Source of the DNA: V1-33 sp964523105
GTDB taxonomy: Bacteria > Verrucomicrobiota > Verrucomicrobiia > Verrucomicrobiales > V1-33
Length of the DNA: 64,000 nucleotides
Direction: 5' to 3'
Assembly: GCA_964523105.1 (NCBI GenBank)
Contig: CAZFZN010000014.1
Span: 1 to 64,000, forward strand
Part shown: positions 9,215-17,213 of the stretch, piece by piece
How the letters are laid out: every line of letters starts with the position of its first letter
Position numbering within the stretch: position 1 is the first letter of the stretch
Made by a program: the position numbers and the translations under genes
The notes under the pieces: generated by a model
What the model was told of the DNA's origin: nothing
The model's database searches: none
Seen by the model: only the letters and a program-made list of their open reading frames with translations

Positions 9215-10699
9215 ATGAAAAAGATTCTGCCCTTCCTCATCGCCGCCCTGCTCCCCGCCTTCCCTGCGGGCGCACAGGATGCCAAACCCTCGCCGGAAAC
9301 CTCCATGCTGCGGGTCAGCGTCACCAGTCAGGGCTGGAACTTCGGACTTCCCTGGCAGCGGGTGAATCCCGGCACGCGGCGCGGTCTCGGCGCCCTGCTC
9401 CCCGGCAATCGCGTGCTCGTCACGGCCGAACTCGCGCAGGACGCGCAGTATGTGGAACTCGAAATCGCCGGCAGCGGTCGCAAACTGGTCAGCAAAATCG
9501 AGGCGGTGGACTACGAACTCAATCTCGCCACCATCGTGCCCGCGGGCGATCCCGGCGATTTCTTCACCGGATTCGTGCCGCTGGAGCCCGATGCGACACT
9601 GAAACCCGGACCGCAGATCGACGTCTGGCAGTTTGAGAACAACGGCGCGCCGGTGACGTCGAAGCTGGAGTTGCATCGCGCCGACGTGGCCGGCTATTTC
9701 CTCGAGGACAGTGTCTTCCTGATCTTCCAGGCCAACGGAGCCGTGCAGTACCGCGCCGGCACCTTCACGCTGCCGGTGGTGCATGAGGGCAAGCTCGCCG
9801 GCATGCTGATCCGCTACAATTCGCGAGACCAGGTGGCGGACATCATCCCGCCGCAGATCATCAAGCGGTTTCTCGATGACGCCGCCTCCATGCCTTACGA
9901 CGGCGTGCCCAACTTCGGCGCCAAAACGGCGCAGACGCTGGATCCCCAGCTCCGCCGCTTTCTCAAACTCGACGGCGTCGAGGGCGGCATCCTCATCACC
10001 GGCACCACGCCTGGATTCTCGGCGGAGAAGTCCGGCATCAAAGAGAACGACGTCATTGTGGAAATCGACGGCCACAAGGTGGACAGCCGCGGCAATTACA
10101 ACGATACGGAATTCGGACTGCTCTCCAGCTCCCATCTGCTGCGCGGCATGGCCCGCGTCGGCGACACCGCGAAGATGAAAATCATTCGCGACGGGAAGCC
10201 GCTGGATCTCGACTGCAAACTGGAGCGCCGCCCGCCGGAGGACTATCTGGTGGATCCTTACATGTTCGACCGCGGCCCGCGCTATCTGATTCTCGGAGGG
10301 CTCCTCTTCCAGGAACTCACGCTCAATTACCTCCAGATGGGCGGACGCGAGTGGCGCGACCGCGCGCCTTTCCGACTGCTCTATGCGAGAGAGAACCAGG
10401 AGGAACTGATGAAGGAGGGCCGCCGCAAGCTGGTCTTTCTCAGCGGTGTCATCCCGGCGCCGGGCAATATCGGTTATGAGCGGCTCCGTCAAATCATCGT
10501 CACCAAGGTGAATGACAAACCAATCAACGACATCAAAGACCTCGCCGAGGCGGTGAAGTCGCCGCTCGAAGGCATTCACAAGATCGAATTCACCGATCAC
10601 CCGAGGCTGATCCATCTCGACGCATCACAGGCGGAGCAGGACAACACAGAATTCCTGCCGGCGCGTTACCGCATCACCCGGCTGGAGCGGCTGGAGTAA
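9215..10699 (+). CDS. Deg-like PDZ protein with degenerate protease domain (pseudoprotease)
   Basis: This 494-residue protein has a signal peptide ending FPAGAQ. It follows the same plan as the protease at 5266: a beta-barrel region, a PDZ domain (ENDVIVEIDGHKVDSRG) and a second C-terminal PDZ-like part (VNDKPINDIKDLAEAVKSP). The catalytic residues are gone. VLVTAELAQD occupies the position of TNAHVV, NLATI that of DLALL, and FTLPVVHEGKLAG replaces the GNSGGP serine loop. It is therefore probably a scaffold, substrate-binding or regulatory partner rather than an enzyme. Pairwise alignment was done by eye. The gene follows the VIT/VWA gene by 172 bp on the same strand. Confidence 0.85.
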   Translation: MKKILPFLIAALLPAFPAGAQDAKPSPETSMLRVSVTSQGWNFGLPWQRVNPGTRRGLGALLPGNRVLVTAELAQDAQYVELEIAGSGRKLVSKIEAVDYELNLATIVPAGDPGDFFTGFVPLEPDATLKPGPQIDVWQFENNGAPVTSKLELHRADVAGYFLEDSVFLIFQANGAVQYRAGTFTLPVVHEGKLAGMLIRYNSRDQVADIIPPQIIKRFLDDAASMPYDGVPNFGAKTAQTLDPQLRRFLKLDGVEGGILITGTTPGFSAEKSGIKENDVIVEIDGHKVDSRGNYNDTEFGLLSSSHLLRGMARVGDTAKMKIIRDGKPLDLDCKLERRPPEDYLVDPYMFDRGPRYLILGGLLFQELTLNYLQMGGREWRDRAPFRLLYARENQEELMKEGRRKLVFLSGVIPAPGNIGYERLRQIIVTKVNDKPINDIKDLAEAVKSPLEGIHKIEFTDHPRLIHLDASQAEQDNTEFLPARYRITRLERLE

Positions 10700-10792
10700 G
10701 GGACGCCGCTGCTCCGGAATTCTGCCCTCCCCGGGCGGATGAGAACTGGACAGGATCGCAGCGGGCCGCTTCAATTGCCGGCAGTTCAAGGT

Positions 10793-13462
10793 ATGCTCTC
10801 CAACTCCGGTCCCGCGTCCCTCCGCCGCCTCCGGGCGATGGCCCGGGCGGCGCTGTGCACGGCACCGCTGCTGCTGGCCGCGGGATGCGGCAAAAAGGCG
10901 GAGGCACCGCCGTCCGCCGTCCCGCAGAGCCCGGCCGCCGCGATGGTCAGGAACCTGGTCGCCAGTGAGGAGTTGATCCTGTCCCTGCAGCAGCGGCTGG
11001 AGGATTTGCAGACTCAAATGACCCGCGAACCGGAGTTGCCAGGCCGGCAGCTCGCCAGCACCCTGTTCGCTCCGGAGGTGGAAGTGACCGACATCGCCGT
11101 GCGCGCCGAGGATTCCTCCGCCGGACCGCTCCAGTCCACGCTCGCGTCCTGGCAGATGCTGCCGGCGGGGGAACGGTCGAACGACTGGTCCTTCTGGCAG
11201 CCGCTGATGGCCAATGTCACCCGGGTCGAACGCGCCGCATGGAGCATCGTCCGCGGCGATTTTCCTGACGGAAAAATGGACGCCTTCGAGACGGAGATTT
11301 CCGTGGAGGCGCTGGCGTGGCGGGACCAGCGTCCCGTCGCCGTCAGCGGAAAGGTGCAGGCGCTGTGGCGCCGCCTGACAGACGGCCCGTACGCGTGGCG
11401 CATCGTTTCCTGGACCACGCGGAACCTCACCGCCGCGGAGGCGCCGGCGCGGTTCTTCGCCGAGGTGTTCGATTCCCTGACCATCGAGCCGCCGGCGGCC
11501 AAAGCCCGCGTTCGCCAGTCGCTGCATTACGAAACCGTGATCCGCGGATACTTCGGAGGTCAAAGGCTGGAGCGGCCGCCGGGGGTAAAGGACGAGCGGC
11601 TTTTTCCCGACGCGGTGAACGACCACCCGGGACTCGCGGTGGTGGACGTGGAGGGCGACGGGGACGATGATCTTTACATTCTCGAGCGCTGGGGGCCGAA
11701 TCTGTTCCTGCGCAACGACGGCCCGGATGCCAACGGTCTGCCGCGTTTCACCGAATGCGCCGCCGCACTCGGTCTCGACGTCAACAGCCGCAGCTGCGCG
11801 GCGGTTTTTGCCGACTTCGACAATGATGGCGACCAGGATTGTGTGGTGGGGCGCAGTCTCGACACCAGTCTGCTGCTGCTCAATGACGGCGGCGTTTTCC
11901 ATGACCGCACCGCGACGCTGGTGCTGGGAGGACTGCCCGCGCTCGTCACTTCACTCAGTGCGGCCGACTACAACGGCGACGGCCTGACGGATCTCTATTT
12001 CTGCACCTACAGTCCGCTCGACATCACCACGCGCCTCACCGGCAGGGACCGCGCTGCCGCGGGAGCACCGGAGTGGGCGCAGCAGTTTCTCTCGCCGGCG
12101 GAACGTGAGGAGGTCGTGCGCCGCCAGCAGGAGGCACACGGATTCCTCGGCCAGACCGGGCCGCCGAACCTGCTGCTCGTGAACCGCGGCGGCCGGTTCG
12201 AACGTGCTCCGGAGTGGCTGTCCGTGGCGCAATGGCGCAACACTTTTCAGGCCAGCTGGGCCGACTGGGACGATGACGGCGATCCTGACCTTTACGTCGC
12301 GAATGACTTCGCGCCCGACGTCTTCTACCGCAACGACGGCATGAAACCGGACGGCAGCGGAGTGACCTTCACCGACGCCACAGCGCAGGCCGGACTCGAT
12401 CAGTTCGGGTTCGGCATGGGCGCGGGCTGGGGCGATTACGATCAGGACGGACGGCTCGATCTTTATGTCAGCAACATGTACAGCAAAGCCGGCCGCCGCA
12501 TCACGGCACAAGTGCCCGGTCTCGACGCGCGCATGAAGGCCGCCGCGGAGGGGAATTTTCTCTATCATAACTCGGGAACGAAATTCGACCTCGTCTCCGG
12601 CAACGAGCCCCCCGGCCTTCCGGTGGCGCGCGCCGGCTGGTCGTGGGGCGGACAATTCTGCGACTTCGACAACGATACCTGGCCTGACCTCTACGTGAGC
12701 AGCGGATTTTACACCGCCCCGCCGGGAGTGAGTAACGGAGTGGACTTGTGAAGCTGCCTCTGGCGCACGGTCGTGCGCACCGACACTTCACAGCCGGCGG
12801 AGGTCCAGCAGGACGAACTCTGGCAGCTCGATCCGGTCACCGGCGAACGGCGGCCGGAATATGAACGGCTCAATCTGTCCGGTCCCGGGTTCCACGCCCA
12901 TTCCTACAGCGGCGGGGAACGGAATCGCTTCTTTCTCAACCTGGCCGGCGCGAACTTCACCGACCTCTCCACGCTCAGCGGAGCCGACGACGAGGGCGAC
13001 AGCCGCGCGTGGGTGCAGTGGGACATGGACCGCGACGGCTGGCCGGACATCGCGCTCGTGAATGCCAACGTGCCGTCGCTCTCGCTCTATCGAAATCAAC
13101 TGGGCACCGGTTATCCGCAGCGCCGGTTCATTGCCGTGCGCCTTGAGGGCGGCTCGCACAGCGCCGCGCCGCAGGGCGGATTCTCTAACCGCGACGGCAT
13201 CGGCGCGCGCCTCATAGTCGAGACCGGCGGCGTCACCCTGCGCCGCGACCGCCAGTGCGGCGAGGGCTTCGCCGCACAGAACAGCGCCACGATGCTGATC
13301 GGGCTCGGCGAAGCGCAGCAAGCCGGCCGCATCACCGTCCACTGGCCTTCGCGCAGGACGCAATCGGTGGAAAACGTCCCCGCCGGCACCCTCTGCATTT
13401 TTCGTGAGGCAGACGGCACCTGCGAACGGCAGGATTACGCGCCCGCTCAAACAAACCCCTGA
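10793..13462 (+). CDS. FG-GAP/ASPIC-UnbV lipoprotein with in-frame TGA (candidate selenoprotein)
   Basis: Read through TGA 12749-12751, this frame gives about 889 residues. The N-terminus carries a lipoprotein signal with lipobox LLAAGC; ATGs at 10793 and 10838 are both possible starts. After a helical and NTF2-like-sized region come FG-GAP/VCBS repeats with calcium-loop motifs such as DVEGDGDDDLY, DFDNDGDQD, DYNGDGLTDLY and DWDDDGDPDLY. The TGA lies in VDL-x-SCLWRTVV, and the same frame then stays open for 237 codons. That part contains another FG-GAP unit (DMDRDGWPD) and a C-terminal ASPIC/UnbV domain (NRDGIGARL, GEGFAAQNS, HWPSRRTQS). A hairpin with a GGUC loop starts 11 bases after the TGA, as in a bacterial SECIS. 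Selenocysteine insertion is inferred; the alternatives are a nonsense mutation or sequencing error. Confidence 0.75.
12763..12778 (+). promoter_or_regulatory. Candidate bacterial SECIS hairpin
   Basis: GCGCAC (12763-12768) pairs perfectly with GTGCGC (12773-12778), leaving a GGTC tetraloop (12769-12772). The loop begins 17 bases after the in-frame TGA. This matches the known bacterial SECIS layout: a short stem, a G within the first two loop positions and a loop roughly 16-37 nt from UGA. In E. coli fdhF the apical loop is also GGUC-like and begins at a nearly identical distance. No extra bulged U is seen. SelB binding is an inference. Confidence 0.55.
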
Positions 13463-13522
13463 TTTTGTGCTTCCGGAGAATGGTGCGGGCTGGTAACACG
13501 CGCGGGTAATTCGACCCTTCGC

Positions 13523-15025
13523 ATGACCACCGCCGCCTCTTCCTCCGACAAGCCAGACATGAAACTGTTCTGGGCGTGCTTCATCGCCCTCGTGGCCACC
13601 TCTTTTGTCTTCGGGGTGCGCAGTGAAATCATCGGGGAACTGGCCGCCAGGTTCAATCTCAGCGAGGCAGACAAAGGCGAGATCCTCGGCGTGGGCCTCT
13701 GGCCGTTCGCCATCAGCATCATCGCGTTCAGCTTCATCATCGACCGCATCGGCTACAAGACCGCGGCCTTCTTCGCCATCGCCTGTCACCTGATCGCCAT
13801 CGGCATGACGCTGGCGGCGAAAGACAAGTCGCTGCTCTACTGGGGCACGTTCATCGTCTCGCTCGGAAACGGCACCGTGGAGGCCTTCATCAATCCCGTG
13901 GTGGCCACCATCTTCCGCAAGGACAAGGCGAAGTGGCTCAACATCCTCCACGCCGGCTGGCCCGCGGGCATCGTGCTTGGCGTCGTCTTCAGCAAGCTCT
14001 GCGGCTCACTCGACTGGACGGTGCGCTTCGGCCTGTGCTTCGTGCCGGTGGTGATCTACGCGCTGATGATCATCCCGCGGCATTTTCCCGTGCAGGAACG
14101 CGTCGCCGCGGGCGTTTCCTACCGCGACATGCTCAAGGAAGTCGGCGGACTCGGCTTCTTCATGACCGGCTGGCTGGTGGTGATGGGAGTCTCGCAAATG
14201 TTCGGACTGGGGCTCGGCCTTGGCGCCAGCGCGGCGATCGGCGCCGGCCTCGGTGCGGTTCTCGGCATTTACACGGGTTCTGTCGGCAACCCGATGTTCC
14301 TGCTCATTCTGCTGACCATGCCCTTCCTGGCCACCACGGAGTTGGGCACCGACACGTGGATGCCGGAACTGCTGAAGCCGGAACTCGGGGACAATGCCGG
14401 ACTCGCCCTCGCATGGAGCGCGCTGCTCATGACCATTCTGCGCTGCTACGCCGGCCCCATCGTTCACAAGTTCTCCGCCATCGGGCTGCTGGTGATCAGT
14501 GCGGCTGTCGCGATCATCGGGCTCCTGCTCCTCGGCAGTGTGAGCGGCGCCGCGCTGGTCATTGCCGCGGTCACGCTCTATGCCATCGGCAAGACCTTCC
14601 TTTGGTCCACCACGCTGGGTATGGTCTCCGAGCAGTTCCCCAAAGGCGGCGCCCTGACACTCAACGGCGTCTCCGCCGTCGGGGTGCTAGGCATGGGTAT
14701 TCTCGGTGCCGTGGGCATGGGCTACTTCCAGGATGTGAAGGTGGCCGACGATCTCAAGACCGCCGGCATCTATGAACAGGTAGCCGGAAAACCCTCGACC
14801 ACGTTCCTCGGCGAGGCGCCCTCCGTCGATGCTGACAAGGTGAAAACCCTCGCCGCCACTGACAAAACGAAGCTGGAGGAAATCCAGGCGGTGCACCGCA
14901 AAGGCAGCTTCATCCGTCAGGCCGCGCTGCCGGCCTTCATGCTCGTGTGCTACGTCATCCTGTTCCTGTGGTTCCGCGCGCGTGGCGGTTACAAGCCGGT
15001 GGAAATCGGCGGCGGGGCGCACTGA
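13523..15025 (+). CDS. Major facilitator superfamily transporter
   Basis: The 500-residue integral membrane protein has about 12 hydrophobic helices in two halves. The MFS loop 2-3 signature is recognisable in FIIDRIGYKTAAFFAIACH. The N-terminus lacks a cleavable signal. A hydrophilic insert of about 70 residues near the C-terminus (DVKVADDLKTAG to QAVHRKGSFI) precedes the final helix, which is unusual for short MFS members. Substrate cannot be told from sequence; a sugar or other small solute is plausible given the nearby carbohydrate-related genes. The ATG at 13523 lies 60 bp after the ASPIC/UnbV gene, so co-transcription is possible. Confidence 0.85.
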   Translation: MTTAASSSDKPDMKLFWACFIALVATSFVFGVRSEIIGELAARFNLSEADKGEILGVGLWPFAISIIAFSFIIDRIGYKTAAFFAIACHLIAIGMTLAAKDKSLLYWGTFIVSLGNGTVEAFINPVVATIFRKDKAKWLNILHAGWPAGIVLGVVFSKLCGSLDWTVRFGLCFVPVVIYALMIIPRHFPVQERVAAGVSYRDMLKEVGGLGFFMTGWLVVMGVSQMFGLGLGLGASAAIGAGLGAVLGIYTGSVGNPMFLLILLTMPFLATTELGTDTWMPELLKPELGDNAGLALAWSALLMTILRCYAGPIVHKFSAIGLLVISAAVAIIGLLLLGSVSGAALVIAAVTLYAIGKTFLWSTTLGMVSEQFPKGGALTLNGVSAVGVLGMGILGAVGMGYFQDVKVADDLKTAGIYEQVAGKPSTTFLGEAPSVDADKVKTLAATDKTKLEEIQAVHRKGSFIRQAALPAFMLVCYVILFLWFRARGGYKPVEIGGGAH

Positions 15026-15037
15026 CAGTCCCTTGCC

Positions 15038-15652
15038 CTATCGCAGCGGCAGCCACGCCTTCGGCTGGTGAAAATCCGGCTTCGTTCCCGGCAGCGGGGC
15101 GAGGGAGAAATACAGCGTGCGCCCGGTGAGCGGATTGACGACGGCGGTCAGGTTGGCGCGGAGATTCCGGAAGTCCCGCGCTGCGAGCAGTTGGCACAGG
15201 ACCGCCGCCGGCACCTGCACACTGGCCTGCCACCGGCTGCCGGTTTTGTCCCGGTGGTGCTGCACCATGCTCAGCGGCAGCGGCCGGCCCGCCGCAGTCT
15301 CCGGCACGCGCACGGCCGTGAAGACACACGCCCACCACTGGCCCGTCGGCGCGAGATGCACTTCCAGATAGCGCCCGTTGTCAGGATTCAGCAGAAACAG
15401 CTCCACCACATTCCCCTTCCAGAGTCCCGGGACGAACTCCTTGCCCCGCGGCTTGAAAACATCGACCGGTCCTGGTTTCATAGCCGCAGAAAAGACCACG
15501 ATCCCGCCGGCCTGAATATTGAGTCCCGCCTCCGGCGTTTCCGCCGGCGGCGACAACTGTCCGCCCTGCACCCAGTGCTGTGACAGTTTCACCCGCCGCG
15601 GCTGAAGCTTCAGCACCGGCTCGTCATCTCCGAATTCAGCAAAGGCGATCAT
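15038..15652 (-). CDS. CBM9/DOMON-like carbohydrate-binding domain protein
   Basis: This is a 204-residue protein without an obvious signal peptide. The central region VVELFLLNPDNGRYLEVHLA and the following QWWACVFTAVRVPE resemble family 9 carbohydrate-binding or DOMON-like beta-sandwich domains, where a solute-binding protein-like core carries a phrase such as VELFL-P-RYLEVHL. No catalytic motif is seen. It is convergent with the MFS gene, with 12 bp between the stops. Its role may be carbohydrate recognition, but that is an inference from the fold resemblance alone. Confidence 0.7.
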   Translation of the reverse strand: MIAFAEFGDDEPVLKLQPRRVKLSQHWVQGGQLSPPAETPEAGLNIQAGGIVVFSAAMKPGPVDVFKPRGKEFVPGLWKGNVVELFLLNPDNGRYLEVHLAPTGQWWACVFTAVRVPETAAGRPLPLSMVQHHRDKTGSRWQASVQVPAAVLCQLLAARDFRNLRANLTAVVNPLTGRTLYFSLAPLPGTKPDFHQPKAWLPLR

Positions 15653-15723
15653 GATCTACAGAGACCTTTGGCAGGCGCGCTGAGCAAGCGCGCGAATCAA
15701 CCTGTGAACGAGAAGGAGAATGA

Positions 15724-15852
15724 AAAGCCACAGATGGACACTGATAGACACGGATTGACCCAGCCATGTGGAAAAGAGCTGGAGTGCGTTTGGGTTCCTG
15801 CAGTTCATTCATCCGAGACCATCTGCTTCCATCTGTGTCCATCTGTGGCTTT
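15724..15852. repeat. Intergenic element with 18-bp perfect terminal inverted repeats
   Basis: AAAGCCACAGATGGACAC (15724-15741) is exactly inverted at 15835-15852. The element is 129 bp and encodes no convincing protein. Inside the left arm there is further repetition (GGACACTGATAGACACGG), and the right arm has CCATCTGCTTCCATCTGTG. Phrases such as CCACAGATGGACAC are familiar from intergenic repeats of many bacterial genomes, by recollection only. A degenerate relative occurs at 43013-43035. It may be a MITE or REP-like element. Confidence 0.7.
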
Positions 15853-15928
15853 CTTTCCGTGGGAAAGCTGAGGCCGCTGCGTGCTTGCGGGTCTGGTCAT
15901 TTCAAAACCGCCTGCGCAAGGTGAGGCC

Positions 15929-17128
15929 ATGAGCCCGCTCCCCTTCCCCGCCCGCTGTTTGTCCCTCGTGTTGCTGTCCATGGCGATCCCGCAAACCGAG
16001 GCCGCCGAAGTCATCGTCAAAGACCGCGCCGCGCTCACTGGAGCGCTGCAAAAGGCGGCACCCGGCACCGTGATCAAAGTCGCGCCCGGAACCTATGCCG
16101 GCGGCATTTCCGCCAGCGGCATTGCCGGCACCAAAGCGCAGCCCGTCATCATCACCGCCGCAGACCCCGCGCAGCCGCCCGTCATCGAAGGCGGCGCCAG
16201 CGGCATTCAATTGTCAGGCTGCTCGTTCGTCGAACTCAGCCACCTCCATTTGTCTAACGCGGCGGCCAACGGCATCAACGTGGACGACGGCGGCAGCGGC
16301 AAACCCGCGTCGCAGGGCATCGCGCTGCGGCACTTGAAAATCACCAACAACGCCCCGCGCGGCAACCGCGACGGCATCAAGCTTTCCGGACTGCGCGACT
16401 TCAAAGTGGAGGACTGCACCGTGGCACGCTGGGGCCTGAGCGGCTCCGGCATCGATATGGTAGGCTGTCACTCCGGCGTGGTGGCCAACTGCGAGTTCAG
16501 ACACGACGGCGCCGCCGCGGCGATGGCCAACGGTGTGCAAATGAAGGGCGGCAGCCGCGACATCACCGTGCAGCGCTGCCGCTTCATCGACGCCGGCGGA
16601 CGCGGCGTGAACCTCGGCGGCCATACCGGCGCGGAATACTTTCGTCCTCTCGGATCGAAGACCGAAGCCGCCAATCTGACCGTGGAGGACTGCGTTTTCA
16701 GCGGCGTGCAGGCGCCGGTGGCCTTTGTCGGCGTGGACGGCGCCGTGGTTCGCCACAACACCATCTACCGGCCCGGACGCTGGGCGCTGCGCATTCTCCA
16801 GGAAAACACCGGCGCGGACATGGTCAAATCGCGCAACGGTGTCTTCACCAATAACCTCATCGTCTTCCAGTCCGCCAGCCTGCGCGAAGCCGTGAACATC
16901 GGCGGCGGCACCGAGCCGGCGACGTTTCAGTTCGAAGGCAATACCTGGCACTGCGAAGACCGCCCCGCCGACACCAAACGCTTCATCCGCCTGCCCTCAC
17001 AGGAAAAAGGCGGCACCTACGACAAGATGCCAAAGTTCGCCGCTGCGGAGAGCGGCGACTTCACCCTGACACCGGACAGCGCGGTGAAAAGCGCCGGCGT
17101 GAGGCCAGAGAAGAAGGCGGTGAAGTGA
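15929..17128 (+). CDS. Secreted right-handed parallel beta-helix protein (pectate-lyase-like)
   Basis: The 399-residue protein has a signal peptide (LSLVLLSMAIPQTEAA). It begins like polysaccharide-lyase family 6 or pectate-lyase superfamily proteins (VIVKDRAALTGALQKAAPGT, VIKVAPGTYAGG). About ten coils of a parallel beta-helix follow, recognised by repeated short phrases such as GIQLSGCSFVEL, GIALRHLKITNN, VEDCTVARWG and VQRCRFIDAG. Chondroitinase B/alginate lyase-like activity is possible, but catalytic residues were not assigned. The ATG at 15929 was preferred to the upstream start at 15881 because AAGG (15918-15921) is well spaced and the signal peptide follows. Confidence 0.85.
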   Translation: MSPLPFPARCLSLVLLSMAIPQTEAAEVIVKDRAALTGALQKAAPGTVIKVAPGTYAGGISASGIAGTKAQPVIITAADPAQPPVIEGGASGIQLSGCSFVELSHLHLSNAAANGINVDDGGSGKPASQGIALRHLKITNNAPRGNRDGIKLSGLRDFKVEDCTVARWGLSGSGIDMVGCHSGVVANCEFRHDGAAAAMANGVQMKGGSRDITVQRCRFIDAGGRGVNLGGHTGAEYFRPLGSKTEAANLTVEDCVFSGVQAPVAFVGVDGAVVRHNTIYRPGRWALRILQENTGADMVKSRNGVFTNNLIVFQSASLREAVNIGGGTEPATFQFEGNTWHCEDRPADTKRFIRLPSQEKGGTYDKMPKFAAAESGDFTLTPDSAVKSAGVRPEKKAVK

Positions 17129-17213
17129 GTGAGGCGGCAGGATTGAGGAGAAGAATGGGAGTCCCGCGGCGCGCGGCTCCCATACTTCCCCTTCCTCTCA
17201 TCACTCCCATTGC

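Noticed and set aside
9014..10615. 533-codon minus-strand frame opposite the Deg-like pseudoprotease
   Set aside because: It is an antisense shadow; the plus-strand frame has a signal peptide and PDZ domains, while the minus-strand translation shows no family features.
12752..13462. Separate downstream gene starting at GTG 12773
   Set aside because: It is in the same frame as the upstream gene, has no ribosome site, begins inside the SECIS-like hairpin, and carries only the C-terminal part of the ASPIC/UnbV protein.
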